From positions 1 through 10,121 of the forward strand of contig JALHLM010000191.1 in the NCBI GenBank assembly GCA_022844585.1: DNA of 10,121 nucleotides. The letters run 5' to 3'. A program made the translations under genes and the position numbers. The notes beneath the pieces were generated by a model. The model worked only from the letters and a program-made list of their open reading frames with translations. It was not told where the DNA came from and ran no database searches. Below are positions 1 through 6,572 of the stretch, piece by piece; the stretch's first letter is position 1, and every line of letters starts with the position of its first letter. The DNA is from Pirellulales bacterium (lineage in GTDB: Bacteria > Planctomycetota > Planctomycetia > Pirellulales > JALHLM01).

Positions 1-30
1 CGCTCACGACCAGGACTCTTAACCCCAGCC

Positions 31-85
31 GCTTACGGTGGTTTGCAACCTGCTCCTGTAAGCCGATTGCGGGAGGCCGCCTCCC
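31..85. repeat. Two small hairpins downstream of the leftmost gene
   Basis: Positions 31-36 (gcttac) pair with 58-63 (gtaagc), enclosing a nested ggtt/aacc hairpin at 40-50. A second hairpin at 71-85 has 7-bp arms (gggaggc/gcctccc) around a single base. Both lie just beyond the stop of the leftward gene at 91, so they could end its transcript, but there is no T-run on the leftward strand after either stem, which argues against a classic intrinsic terminator. They may instead be the edge of another dispersed repeat cut by the window. I see no gene in positions 1-90. Confidence 0.35.
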
Positions 86-90
86 ATCTC

Positions 91-867
91 TCACGCCGCT
101 TGCTGCGGCACACTGATGTTGTTCAGCCAGCGGAACATGCGCAGCGAGTAGAACTGCCCTGTGTCGCTATAGAGTTCCGGGCCGAAGCAGCCGAGCACTC
201 CGGCGGCGATGCGTTCGTTCAAGTCGGCGTTCGGGCTCGGATCGATCAGGCTGCGGCGAAACGCCGCGCGGAGCGAGGCCAGCAACAGGCCCCAGACTTG
301 CGCGTCGCTGATCAGGCCCGCTTGATAGTGCAAATCGAGCGCGAATTCCCGCGCCCGTTCGCTGTCCACGGCGAAGGTCGCTACTTCGGCGGATTGGAGC
401 AATCGTCCGACGAGGACGTCCGACCAGCGTTCGGAACGGCGCCGCAAGCGATTGAGTTCGACCGCCGTTTCCGGAGAGAAATGGGTGCCGTGCAAAAGTA
501 GCTTGAGAGCGCGATTGCGCGCCTCCATGTGCGAGAGCATCACGCTGCGGGCGATCATTTCGCCGTCGCCTTGACCGTGCAGCGTGCTCCGCGCCGCGAG
601 GACTGCCGTCCAGACGCGGGTCAGCACTTCGCTGGTGAAAATTTCTTCCACCAGGCCGGGCAGGTTCGCCGCGCGGTCGCGGGGATGGCTGGTTTCGACC
701 ATCCGCGGTTGCAGCGAGCGGAGCCAGCGATCCAGGCGGCATTTCGACGCCACCCAGTATTGCTCCAGGGACTCGCCGGACAATTCAAATCGCCCACCGA
801 TAATCACCGGGCCATGATGGGCCACCAGCGCGGCCAGCTCGACGAGGTCGCGGGCATGCAAAGACAT
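91..867 (-). CDS. Hypothetical helical protein, 258 aa
   Basis: I do not recognise this protein. The frame is open over 258 residues. It has no signal peptide and no obvious membrane segment, and the composition (many Leu, Arg, Glu and Ala) suggests a soluble, mainly alpha-helical cytoplasmic protein. A basic, helix-prone stretch containing ELNRLRRRSERWSDVLVGRL lies near residues 140-160, and there is a Trp/Phe-rich C-terminus (FYSLRMFRWLNN). The ATG at 867 is the first in frame and lacks a strong Shine-Dalgarno sequence. The gene lies about 430 bp beyond the pdxJ stop, with two palindromic elements between, so it is probably its own transcription unit. Overlapping frames on the other strand (43-501, 529-894) look like shadows because they match no family I know. 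It is a good candidate for a lineage-restricted conserved hypothetical; function unknown. Confidence 0.7.
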   Translation of the reverse strand: MSLHARDLVELAALVAHHGPVIIGGRFELSGESLEQYWVASKCRLDRWLRSLQPRMVETSHPRDRAANLPGLVEEIFTSEVLTRVWTAVLAARSTLHGQGDGEMIARSVMLSHMEARNRALKLLLHGTHFSPETAVELNRLRRRSERWSDVLVGRLLQSAEVATFAVDSERAREFALDLHYQAGLISDAQVWGLLLASLRAAFRRSLIDPSPNADLNERIAAGVLGCFGPELYSDTGQFYSLRMFRWLNNISVPQQAA

Positions 868-892
868 GAACAGGGCTCAAGAAGAGTGCGAT

Positions 893-969
893 GACGCCTG
901 CCGCGAGGCAAGCCGTGGGGCGTCCGTCGCCGAACCGGGAGAGCCCGAGGGGACCAAGGCTCTCCCGGT
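893..969. repeat. Structured palindromic element with perfect 12-bp hairpin
   Basis: Positions 934-945 (accgggagagcc) are perfectly complementary to 958-969 (ggctctcccggt), with a 12-base loop. Just left of it, 893-898 (gacgcc) pairs with 919-924 (ggcgtc), enclosing a small tgcc/ggca stem closed by a gcga loop at 899-910. It sits 26-100 bp upstream of the leftward gene that starts at 867, so it could be in that gene's 5' leader. Because the other gaps in this window hold dispersed foldback repeats, a repeat is the more likely reading than a dedicated riboregulator. Confidence 0.5.
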
Positions 970-1176
970 CGGCTGGGAGAAGGACGTTACGAGAAGGGAA
1001 AGGCAAACGGGATGCCAACCGGCGGAGAAGGTGTGCTCGAGCGACGTCAATGCAAGGCGGCTTAGCGACTTGCGCGCGAAATCAGAATTCCGTCGCAGAG
1101 CGCTGGCGGGACGGCGCGTTGAATAAATGCAACGCTCGATGTTCGATAAGCACAACAATAAAGCGTTGACAAAGAG
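970..1176. other. Intergenic stretch without recognisable gene
   Basis: This is the middle of the 427-bp gap between the leftmost gene and pdxJ. I see no convincing coding frame or RNA gene. Short frames exist on both strands but resemble no known protein. A TTGTCA-like hexamer on the leftward strand (1172-1167) could be a -35 box for the gene at 91-867, but no good -10 follows at the right distance. Confidence 0.4.
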
Positions 1177-1260
1177 TAGAGCCAGAAGCGTCAGCGCCTG
1201 GAGCGCGCTGGAGAAAGCGATTTACTCGGCGCGCTCCGGGCGCTCATGCTTCCGGCTCTA
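1177..1260. repeat. Foldback repeat A (34-bp imperfect stem)
   Basis: Positions 1177-1210 pair with 1227-1260 in one continuous register. The stem has 34 positions with two mismatches (1184/1253 and 1192/1245) and a few G-T pairs, and the loop is 16 bases. The arms begin with tagagcc and end with ggctcta. The element begins 35 bp past the pdxJ stop on the leftward strand and could act as a factor-independent block or mRNA 3' stabiliser, though no T-run follows it. It contains no reading frame. The arm sequence differs from the foldbacks at 4270 and 7442. Confidence 0.75.
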
Positions 1261-1294
1261 TGGACTCGCTTGATTCGCCTGGTTCGATCAATTG

Positions 1295-2011
1295 CTACTG
1301 CTGCGTAATCAACCGCTTCATCTCGCGCACCGCCTGTTCCATGCCGACCATGATGGCTCGGGCGACAATGCTGTGGCCGATGTTCAGTTCGCACATGTGC
1401 GGGATCTCGGCGACCGGGCGGACGTTTTGGTAGTTGAGGCCATGCCCGGCGTGGAGCGTCATGCCGGCCGTGACGATGGCTGCGCCAGCTTCGCGCAACA
1501 GATTCAACTCATGCTCGCGCTGCTTGCCTTGCGCCAGCGCGTACGCGCCGGTATGTAGCTCGACGCCGTTGACGCCGAGTTGATCGGCCAGGGCGATTTG
1601 GCGCGGATCGGGATCCAGAAAGAGACTTACTTCGATGCCCGCTTGCTGCAGTTTCGCGGTCGTCGCAGCGACGCGCTCGCGTTGCGAGACGACGTCGAGC
1701 CCGCCTTCCGTGGTGACTTCCTCGCGTCGCTCCGGCACAAGCGTCACCTGGTGCGGCTTCACTTCGCAGGCCAGCGCGGTGATCTCGTTGCAGCAGGCCA
1801 TCTCCAGGTTGAGCTTCACGTGTACCGACTCGCGCAGCACGCGGACGTCGCGATCGATGATGTGCCGGCGGTCTTCGCGGAGGTGGATCGTAATCCCGTC
1901 CGCGCCGCCGATCTCCGCGAGCGCCGCCGCCCACACGGGGTCCGGCTCATAAGTCCGCCGCGCCTGCCGCACCGTCGCCACATGATCAATATTTACACCC
2001 AGCAAAGCCAT
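1295..2011 (-). CDS. pdxJ: Pyridoxine 5'-phosphate synthase PdxJ
   Basis: PdxJ condenses 1-deoxy-D-xylulose 5-phosphate with 3-amino-2-oxopropyl phosphate to give pyridoxine 5'-phosphate, the last ring-forming step of the DXP-dependent vitamin B6 pathway in the cytoplasm. The 238-residue product is the usual family length and covers the whole (beta/alpha)8 barrel. Visible hallmarks are the N-terminal VNIDHVATVRQ (Asn7, Asp9), Arg18, GITIHLREDRRHI (His43, Arg45, His50), LNLEM (Glu70), GVELHTG (Glu151) and AGHGLNY (His190). These match the substrate-binding and catalytic positions of E. coli PdxJ with a small offset. The ATG at 2011 is chosen because the conserved N-terminus begins there. A GGAG at 2024-2021 lies 9 bases upstream. 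The frame runs back to 2098, but that extension is basic and unlike the family. It is flanked by foldback repeats on both sides and is probably transcribed alone. Confidence 0.97.
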   Translation of the reverse strand: MALLGVNIDHVATVRQARRTYEPDPVWAAALAEIGGADGITIHLREDRRHIIDRDVRVLRESVHVKLNLEMACCNEITALACEVKPHQVTLVPERREEVTTEGGLDVVSQRERVAATTAKLQQAGIEVSLFLDPDPRQIALADQLGVNGVELHTGAYALAQGKQREHELNLLREAGAAIVTAGMTLHAGHGLNYQNVRPVAEIPHMCELNIGHSIVARAIMVGMEQAVREMKRLITQQ

Positions 2012-2047
2012 CCGCCGCGTCTCCAAGAAAAGAGGTCGTCGCCCGCG

Positions 2048-2053
2048 ATTATA
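2048..2053 (-). promoter_or_regulatory. Candidate -10 box for pdxJ
   Basis: The leftward strand reads TATAAT at 2053-2048, a perfect sigma-70-type -10 hexamer, 36 bp upstream of the pdxJ ATG at 2011. No good -35 hexamer is present 16-18 bp further upstream. The box is embedded in a short cgcga/tcgcg inverted repeat that could be an operator or chance. The call rests on the hexamer and its position only. Confidence 0.4.
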
Positions 2054-2111
2054 CCGTCGCGGACACGAAACGGCGTGGTGCGGTTCGGCACAGGTCACAT
2101 TCCGATTTCAC

Positions 2112-2247
2112 CGCAGAGGCGCTGAGACGCGGAGGGGGCAGATGGAGCAGTGGCCGAACTGCTGCAGGACGCAACGCTCTATGGCGCTATTCATCACTCC
2201 GCACTCGTCATTTCCTCCCTCCCCCTCTGCGTCTCCGCGTCTCTGCG
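2112..2247. repeat. Foldback repeat B overlapping the PEP-CTERM gene end
   Basis: The arms 2112-2138 and 2221-2247 are 27 bases each and complementary at 24 positions. Each is built from cgcagag/gagacgcgg-type units, so the arms also have internal short direct repetition. The 82-base middle has no recognisable gene. I recall closely similar (c)gcagagacgcgg sequences as abundant dispersed repeats in planctomycetes and other phyla, where they are often mis-translated as AETRRRR-like peptides. The right arm lies inside the 3' end of the leftward PEP-CTERM gene, and that gene's stop codon (2208-2210) falls in the loop. The left arm lies about 100 bp upstream of pdxJ. Confidence 0.75.
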
Positions 2248-2744
2248 TTGAAAAAGTAAAAGACTCCAGTGCCCAACGTCAGCAGCGCCAGGCATGTAGG
2301 TTCTGGGACGTAGGTGAATTCGATGCCGGAGCCGTCCAGGATCTGGCCGTCGAAATCCTGTCCCGGCGTTTCGGCGCCGAAGCGGGTGGAGATAAACGTG
2401 CCGTTGAAGCGGTCCGTTTCCTCGAAGTAGTGAAACGTCCCCGCGCCAGACCATCCGAGGTCACCGCCCAGGAGCGAGAGGCCGCCGTCGTTGCCCGGCA
2501 AGGGTGCGACGGGAAACGCGATGTCGGTGTAGAAATTCGCCGCATCCGAACCGGCGAACGATTCGACGTCCAACACGATTCTGGCCGAAGTGACTTCCTT
2601 GCCCACGGCCGGGTTATCGCCAAACAAGAACGCCAGGTAGGAGTTGCCGACTTGGGCGAAGTTGAAGGTGATGGTGGCGGCCTGCGTGGGAGTCGCGACG
2701 AGCGAAGTCAAGAAGATGGCCAGCAGCCATCGCGTGATCGACAT
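2208..2744 (-). CDS. Small PEP-CTERM sorting-signal exported protein
   Basis: The 178-residue product has an N-terminal signal peptide (MSITRWLLAIFLTSLVATPT, cleavage likely near TQAA, residues 20-23) and a beta-rich secreted body with many Gly, Asp, Phe and Thr. The C-terminus is a PEP-CTERM tripartite signal: VPEP, a hydrophobic stretch TCLALLTLGTGVFYFF, then an arginine cluster. In known PEP-CTERM proteins an exosortase recognises this signal at the inner membrane and releases or anchors the protein at the cell surface; no exosortase gene is in this window. The ATG at 2744 is preferred because it begins the signal peptide and has AGAGGA about 5 bases upstream; the frame is open to 2819. 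The final residues NAETRRRRGGGRK are encoded largely by foldback repeat B, so the basic cluster is repeat-derived. The body matches no domain I can name. Confidence 0.85.
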   Translation of the reverse strand: MSITRWLLAIFLTSLVATPTQAATITFNFAQVGNSYLAFLFGDNPAVGKEVTSARIVLDVESFAGSDAANFYTDIAFPVAPLPGNDGGLSLLGGDLGWSGAGTFHYFEETDRFNGTFISTRFGAETPGQDFDGQILDGSGIEFTYVPEPTCLALLTLGTGVFYFFNAETRRRRGGGRK

Positions 2745-2790
2745 GTTGAATCCTCTGGCAGCGGGTGAAATCTCAGGCGGTGATCGCCCT

Positions 2791-2819
2791 ATGATTCTCA
2801 CTCGGACGCTGAAGGTCAA
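2791..2819 (-). promoter_or_regulatory. Candidate promoter of the PEP-CTERM gene
   Basis: On the leftward strand TTGACC (2819-2814) is followed after 17 bases by AATCAT (2796-2791). The first matches the sigma-70 -35 consensus at five of six bases and the second matches TATAAT at four of six. It lies 46 bp upstream of the ATG at 2744, inside the 109-bp gap after chrA, which otherwise holds no gene or strong hairpin. Confidence 0.4.
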
Positions 2820-2853
2820 CTATTGGTTCCGATGCTGCTACGTCAGCGTTGCT

Positions 2854-4227
2854 CTACAAAGCCCGCACCGCGATCCCGGCCGCGACACAAATCCCCAGCA
2901 CCAGGAACAAATTCCATTTCAGCCGCATCAACATCACCGCGGCCGCGATGGCGATGGTGGCCGCGGCCCAGTCGATGGTGTTCCAAACCGGGACGTCGAT
3001 GTGGCCGCCGGGGAAGGACCATGGCGTGCGTTCCGCGAACAGCGTACGGAGGGCGAACCAGATGGCCAGGTTGAGGATCACGCCGACGACTGCGGCCGTG
3101 ACCGCCGAGAGGGCGCTGCTCCAGAGCGCGCTGTTGCGCAGGCGCTCGACGTACGGCGCGCCGACGAAGATATACAAGAAGCAGGGCACATACGTGACCC
3201 AGGTCGTGATCAGCGAGGCGACGACGCCCGCCATGATCGGCGAAAACGGCGCCGGTTGCCGGTACGCGCCGAGAAACGCCACGTACTGCACCACTTGAAT
3301 CAGCGGGCCGGGCGTCGTTTCCGCCATGCCGAGGCCGTCGATCATTTCGCCTTCGTCGATCCAGCCGTATTTCTCGACCGACTGCTGCCCGACGTACGGC
3401 AACACCGCATAGGCGCCGCCAAAGGTAACGACCGCCGCTTTGCTGAAGAAGGCGCCTTCCTGCACGAGCACGTGCTCGCGCCCCAGCCAGGCCGTGAGCG
3501 CCGCGAGCGGGACGAACCATAGCAACAAACATGTAACGCCGACTCGCAAGGTGCGGCCCCAACTGGGCGCGATATGCGTGAGCGCCGCTTCGTCGACGAC
3601 GGGCGTCAACTCCAACGCCTTGGCGTCCGCCTTGTGGCCGCGCATCAAGTGGAACGTCTCCGGCCGCCAGCGCCCGCCGCAAAAACCGATCACGCCGGCC
3701 GTGAACACGATCAACGGAAACGGCACATGAAAGGCGAAGATGGCGACAAACGCGGCGGCCGCGATCGCGACCATCACGGCATTCTTCAACACGCGCTTGC
3801 TGATTCGCAACACCGCTTCGAGCACGACGGCAACGATCGCGGGCTTCAAACCATAGAAGAGCGAGGTGATGAACTCCGTGTCCTGATACTCGGCGTAGAG
3901 AACGCTCAACGCGAGAATCGACACGAAGCCTGGTAGCACGAACAGAATGCCGGCCGTCAGGCCGCCGAGCGTGCGATGCAGCAGCCAGCCGATGTAGATG
4001 CACAATTGCTGCGCTTCCGGGCCCGGCAGCAACGTGCAGAAATTCAACGCGTGCAGAAAGCGTTGTTCGCTGATCCAGCGTTTCTGCTCGACCAGAATGC
4101 GATGCATCACCGCAATCTGCCCGGCCGGTCCGCCGAAACTCAATGCCGCGATTTTCGCCCAGACCCAAAAGGCCTCGCGATACGTCACGCCGCGCGGTAA
4201 ATCGGCGGCGTCAGCAGCGTCAGACAT
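2854..4227 (-). CDS. chrA: Chromate transporter, ChrA-type, long-chain (CHR family)
   Basis: This is a 457-residue polytopic inner-membrane protein of the CHR superfamily, whose characterised long-chain members export chromate using the proton motive force. It has the two homologous halves of the long-chain type. The N-half carries ALSFGGPAGQIAVMH (residues 28-42), LLPGPEAQQLCIYIGW (66-81) and the LPGFVSILALS segment (98-108). The C-half repeats the pattern with VVTFGGAYAVLPYV (266-279) and DGLGMAETTPGPLI (297-310). About ten to twelve hydrophobic segments are evident. The ATG at 4227 gives the typical short polar N-terminus; no strong ribosome-binding site precedes it. It lies downstream of the 626-residue protein gene on the same strand, but foldback repeat C fills the gap, so co-transcription is uncertain. 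No chrB regulator or other metal-resistance gene is nearby. Many ChrA homologues are annotated by family only, so chromate as the real substrate is inference. Confidence 0.93.
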   Translation of the reverse strand: MSDAADAADLPRGVTYREAFWVWAKIAALSFGGPAGQIAVMHRILVEQKRWISEQRFLHALNFCTLLPGPEAQQLCIYIGWLLHRTLGGLTAGILFVLPGFVSILALSVLYAEYQDTEFITSLFYGLKPAIVAVVLEAVLRISKRVLKNAVMVAIAAAAFVAIFAFHVPFPLIVFTAGVIGFCGGRWRPETFHLMRGHKADAKALELTPVVDEAALTHIAPSWGRTLRVGVTCLLLWFVPLAALTAWLGREHVLVQEGAFFSKAAVVTFGGAYAVLPYVGQQSVEKYGWIDEGEMIDGLGMAETTPGPLIQVVQYVAFLGAYRQPAPFSPIMAGVVASLITTWVTYVPCFLYIFVGAPYVERLRNSALWSSALSAVTAAVVGVILNLAIWFALRTLFAERTPWSFPGGHIDVPVWNTIDWAAATIAIAAAVMLMRLKWNLFLVLGICVAAGIAVRAL

Positions 4228-4269
4228 AAACGCTCGATGCGTGGCGGAAAACGGGACGAGACCGCCAAC

Positions 4270-4430
4270 ATACTAGCCCGTAGCGCCAGCGAGGGAGAGT
4301 GGGCGTCGCCGAAAAAACCAGGACGAAACGCTCAACGGCGCTGATTGCGAATCGCCAATAGTCGTTGAGAGTTTCATCGTTTGGTTGATATCGACGTCAA
4401 CTCTCCCTCGCTGGCGCTACGGGCTAGTAT
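4270..4430. repeat. Foldback repeat C (31-bp perfect arms, 161-bp palindrome)
   Basis: Positions 4270-4300 are the exact reverse complement of 4400-4430, a perfect 31-bp pair that begins atactagcccgtagcgcc. Symmetry continues inward in the same register: 4322-4339 and 4361-4378 match at 15 of 18 positions, so almost the whole 161 bp is one imperfect palindrome centred near 4350. The arm core gcgccagcgaggg and the inner cgtcaactc recur in repeat D at 7442-7546, so this is a dispersed family. There is no transposase and no clear target-site duplication. It begins 22 bp past the stop of the leftward gene at 4453 and ends 43 bp before the chrA start, so it can influence termination of the first and expression of the second. 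Confidence 0.85.
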
Positions 4431-4452
4431 TGGTGCGCTGGCCCAGCCGCGT

Positions 4453-6333
4453 CTAGCGGTAGTACGGATTCTGTACCCGACGCGCCGACGGTCCGTCGAT
4501 GGGGCGGACGTGGCGGACGCGGCCTTGGGGTTGCGTGCGTTGGACCGAGACGGCTTTGGGGGCGTCGACGGTCGTCACGTTGCCGGCTTCGTCGCGCACT
4601 TCGAGACGCAAGTAAATCAGCTCCGGCAGGGCCCCGTCGGGCTCCCAGGCATAGTGGCCGGAGTTTTCCAGGCCGGCCGCGATGCGAATAAATGGCCCAC
4701 CGGCATGTTCGCTATAGAGCAGCGCCACCGCGTCGGGGGCGAGGAACGGATCGTCGGCCTTCCAATCGACCAGCAAGGTGCCCGCCTGCGCGCCTTCGCC
4801 TTCGCTCGCGCCGAGCAGTTCCACCTCGGGCTTCGTCTTATCGACGCCGATCCAGATCGCGGGCTTCTCGCCCGCTCGCGGTTGCTCGCCGCCGATGCCG
4901 GCGCCGGATTCCACGGCGATCAGGAAGCCGTACATGCCTTCGCCTTCGACCGAAACGATCAGCGGTGAGCGGCAATCGGAGTCGACGCCGTAGCTCTTCC
5001 AGGTGAGACCGGCATCGCGCGTCCCCCACAGCTCGACACGCTTCACGCCGTGCGGGCCGATCGATTCCACGTCGTATTCCAATTCGAACTTCGTGGAGTT
5101 GACCATCCGCGGACGCTCGCCTTCGGTGCTCGGCACAGGACCGGTCGTCGGAGCGTGCAGATTCGGTGCTGGGAGCGTGCTCTGCGATTTGAAGGCTGGA
5201 TTCCGTTCTTGCGCTTGCTGCGTCAGGGCACTGACATCGACACGCGCTGGTGGAACATACGGTTCGCGCGTTTCCTTGCTGTAGACTTTGCCGCCGTCGG
5301 TAGCCGACCCCAGCGCCGGACCGGCCGCGAAGGGCTCGGCGTCCAAAGGGATCAGTTCAGCGCTGTCCAGTTCCGGCTGATTGGAAAAAGACGCCGATTG
5401 CATCGGCGACGGATTCACCGACGGCAACGCTTCGTGCGTGTCCGACGCGTAACGACTCTTCGCGTCGTAAGGCGAGCCCGTGGTTTCCGCTTGCTCGTAA
5501 GGCATCGAGGCCTGGCGATTCGCTTCCCAGCGCACCGCGCCCGGCGTAGTTTCTTCATTCGCCGAGACGGCAACGTTGGTGGCGGGCGTCTCATCCCAGA
5601 CGGGCGTGGAATCACTCGCCGGGCGGACCATCATCGGCGCTCGCCCCGCGGTCTGGCGGGGCCGTCCGCCGCCGATCGGTTGTACCTGGACTTGCATCAC
5701 CGCCGGGTTGCCGGCCTTGTCGCGCACTTCCGCGCGGAGGTTCATCGCCGTGCGCACACCGACGACCGGTAGCACGGCTTCGCCGTTATAGATCGAGCCG
5801 CTCGTATCCCCATGCAATGGCGGCGTGGAGACTTCTTGCCAGCCTTCGCGATCCTCGATCCCTTGATATACCAGCTTGAACGATTCGAGATCGAGTTGCG
5901 AATCTTCGACGCGCCAACGCGCCGTCACTTCGCCGGCTGGGCCGCGCTCAGCCGTCAACTCGATCACGGGCGCCGCGGTATCGACGACCACAATCAATTC
6001 CGGTGCGGGCGGGCGCTCGGGGCGCAGGCGGCCGGTGCGGTCGTAGGTGCGGACCATGAAGCCGTATTCGCCGTCGGCCGAGGCACGGAAATTGAAGCCG
6101 CCTTCATCCGGCGCGGCTTCTTCCGCCAGACGCCAGTTGCCTGTCACTGGATCCAGGACATGCAACTGCACCTTCACCGGTTGCCGATCTGTCCGTTGCG
6201 TCGGTTCAATCTGAAACGGGATCGTGAACCACGACTGGCGCGTGACCACGCGCCCCGGCTTGTCGGCGGCGGCCCAGGCGGTCGCGCCACAAATCGACGT
6301 GCCGAGAGCGAGTGTCCAAATCAACTTCCGCAT
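4453..6333 (-). CDS. Exported protein with two Ig-like modules and low-complexity linker
   Basis: I do not recognise a named family. The 626-residue product starts MRKLIWTLALGTSICGATAW, a signal peptide probably cleaved after AWA (residues 19-21), so it is secreted or periplasmic. Two similar beta-sandwich-like modules flank a Pro/Ser/Thr/Glu-rich linker at about 220-410. In the N-module, GEYGFMVRTYDRTG (88-101) precedes DTAAPVIEL (118-126) and LRAEVRDKAGN (199-209). In the C-module the same order recurs: GMYGFLIAVES (466-476), DKTKPEVELL (498-507) and LRLEVRDEAGN (576-586). This is consistent with internal duplication of a two-domain Ig/fibronectin-like unit. There are no enzyme motifs and no C-terminal anchor; the tail is basic (SARRVQNPYYR). 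An adhesive, structural or scaffold role in the envelope is inference. The ATG at 6333 is chosen because it opens the signal peptide. Long frames on the other strand here are shadows. Confidence 0.85.
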   Translation of the reverse strand: MRKLIWTLALGTSICGATAWAAADKPGRVVTRQSWFTIPFQIEPTQRTDRQPVKVQLHVLDPVTGNWRLAEEAAPDEGGFNFRASADGEYGFMVRTYDRTGRLRPERPPAPELIVVVDTAAPVIELTAERGPAGEVTARWRVEDSQLDLESFKLVYQGIEDREGWQEVSTPPLHGDTSGSIYNGEAVLPVVGVRTAMNLRAEVRDKAGNPAVMQVQVQPIGGGRPRQTAGRAPMMVRPASDSTPVWDETPATNVAVSANEETTPGAVRWEANRQASMPYEQAETTGSPYDAKSRYASDTHEALPSVNPSPMQSASFSNQPELDSAELIPLDAEPFAAGPALGSATDGGKVYSKETREPYVPPARVDVSALTQQAQERNPAFKSQSTLPAPNLHAPTTGPVPSTEGERPRMVNSTKFELEYDVESIGPHGVKRVELWGTRDAGLTWKSYGVDSDCRSPLIVSVEGEGMYGFLIAVESGAGIGGEQPRAGEKPAIWIGVDKTKPEVELLGASEGEGAQAGTLLVDWKADDPFLAPDAVALLYSEHAGGPFIRIAAGLENSGHYAWEPDGALPELIYLRLEVRDEAGNVTTVDAPKAVSVQRTQPQGRVRHVRPIDGPSARRVQNPYYR

Positions 6334-6572
6334 GTTGCAGCCCCCCGGCGCAAAATGAATGGCGGTGAAATCGCGCCTTCAGGAACGATCGGCGCAGCCT
6401 GCCACGCAACTGGTATCGGTGCCGGTCCGCCTGCGGCTTGAACCGCATGTTCACACAGCTAAGCCTGGGAAAGCTGCGCAAAGTATTCCGGCGGTCGCCC
6501 TAAATGCCGGTGGACTTTTTCGATGCTTTCCTGGAAAGTAAGCGCCTTCTCAGCCTACATATGCGGAGCGGC
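6334..6572. other. Divergent promoter region between 626-aa gene and kdsA
   Basis: These 239 bp separate two genes transcribed in opposite directions, so promoters for both should lie here. I find no good paired -35/-10 on either strand. A short near-perfect palindrome, ctttcc-t-ggaaag (6526-6538), lies 35 bp upstream of the kdsA start and could be an operator or chance. This is one of only two gene gaps in the window without a large foldback repeat. Confidence 0.4.

Noticed and set aside
14..30. The string ggactcttaacc resembles the anticodon arm of a CTT (Lys) tRNA
   Set aside because: The anticodon stem does not pair fully, and no T-arm or acceptor stem follows at the right distance.
1166..1171. 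TTGACA on the rightward strand as a -35 box
   Set aside because: No -10 follows at 16-18 bp and there is no rightward gene; it leads straight into foldback A.
2012..2098. N-terminal extension of pdxJ to 2098
   Set aside because: The extra residues are basic and not family-like; the conserved PdxJ N-terminus and a GGAG site fit the ATG at 2011.
2644..3522. 292-residue rightward open frame opposite chrA
   Set aside because: The frame is antisense to a well-conserved transporter, Arg/Asp/His-rich as expected for a GC-rich shadow frame, and matches nothing known.
5050..5772. 240-residue rightward open frame opposite the 626-aa exported protein
   Set aside because: Arg/His-rich shadow composition; the leftward frame has a signal peptide and repeated domain motifs.
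6504..6572. Upstream starts of kdsA at 6504 and 6561
   Set aside because: No ribosome-binding site, and the extension is absent from the family; the ATG at 6573 has GGAG just upstream and aligns with the normal N-terminus.
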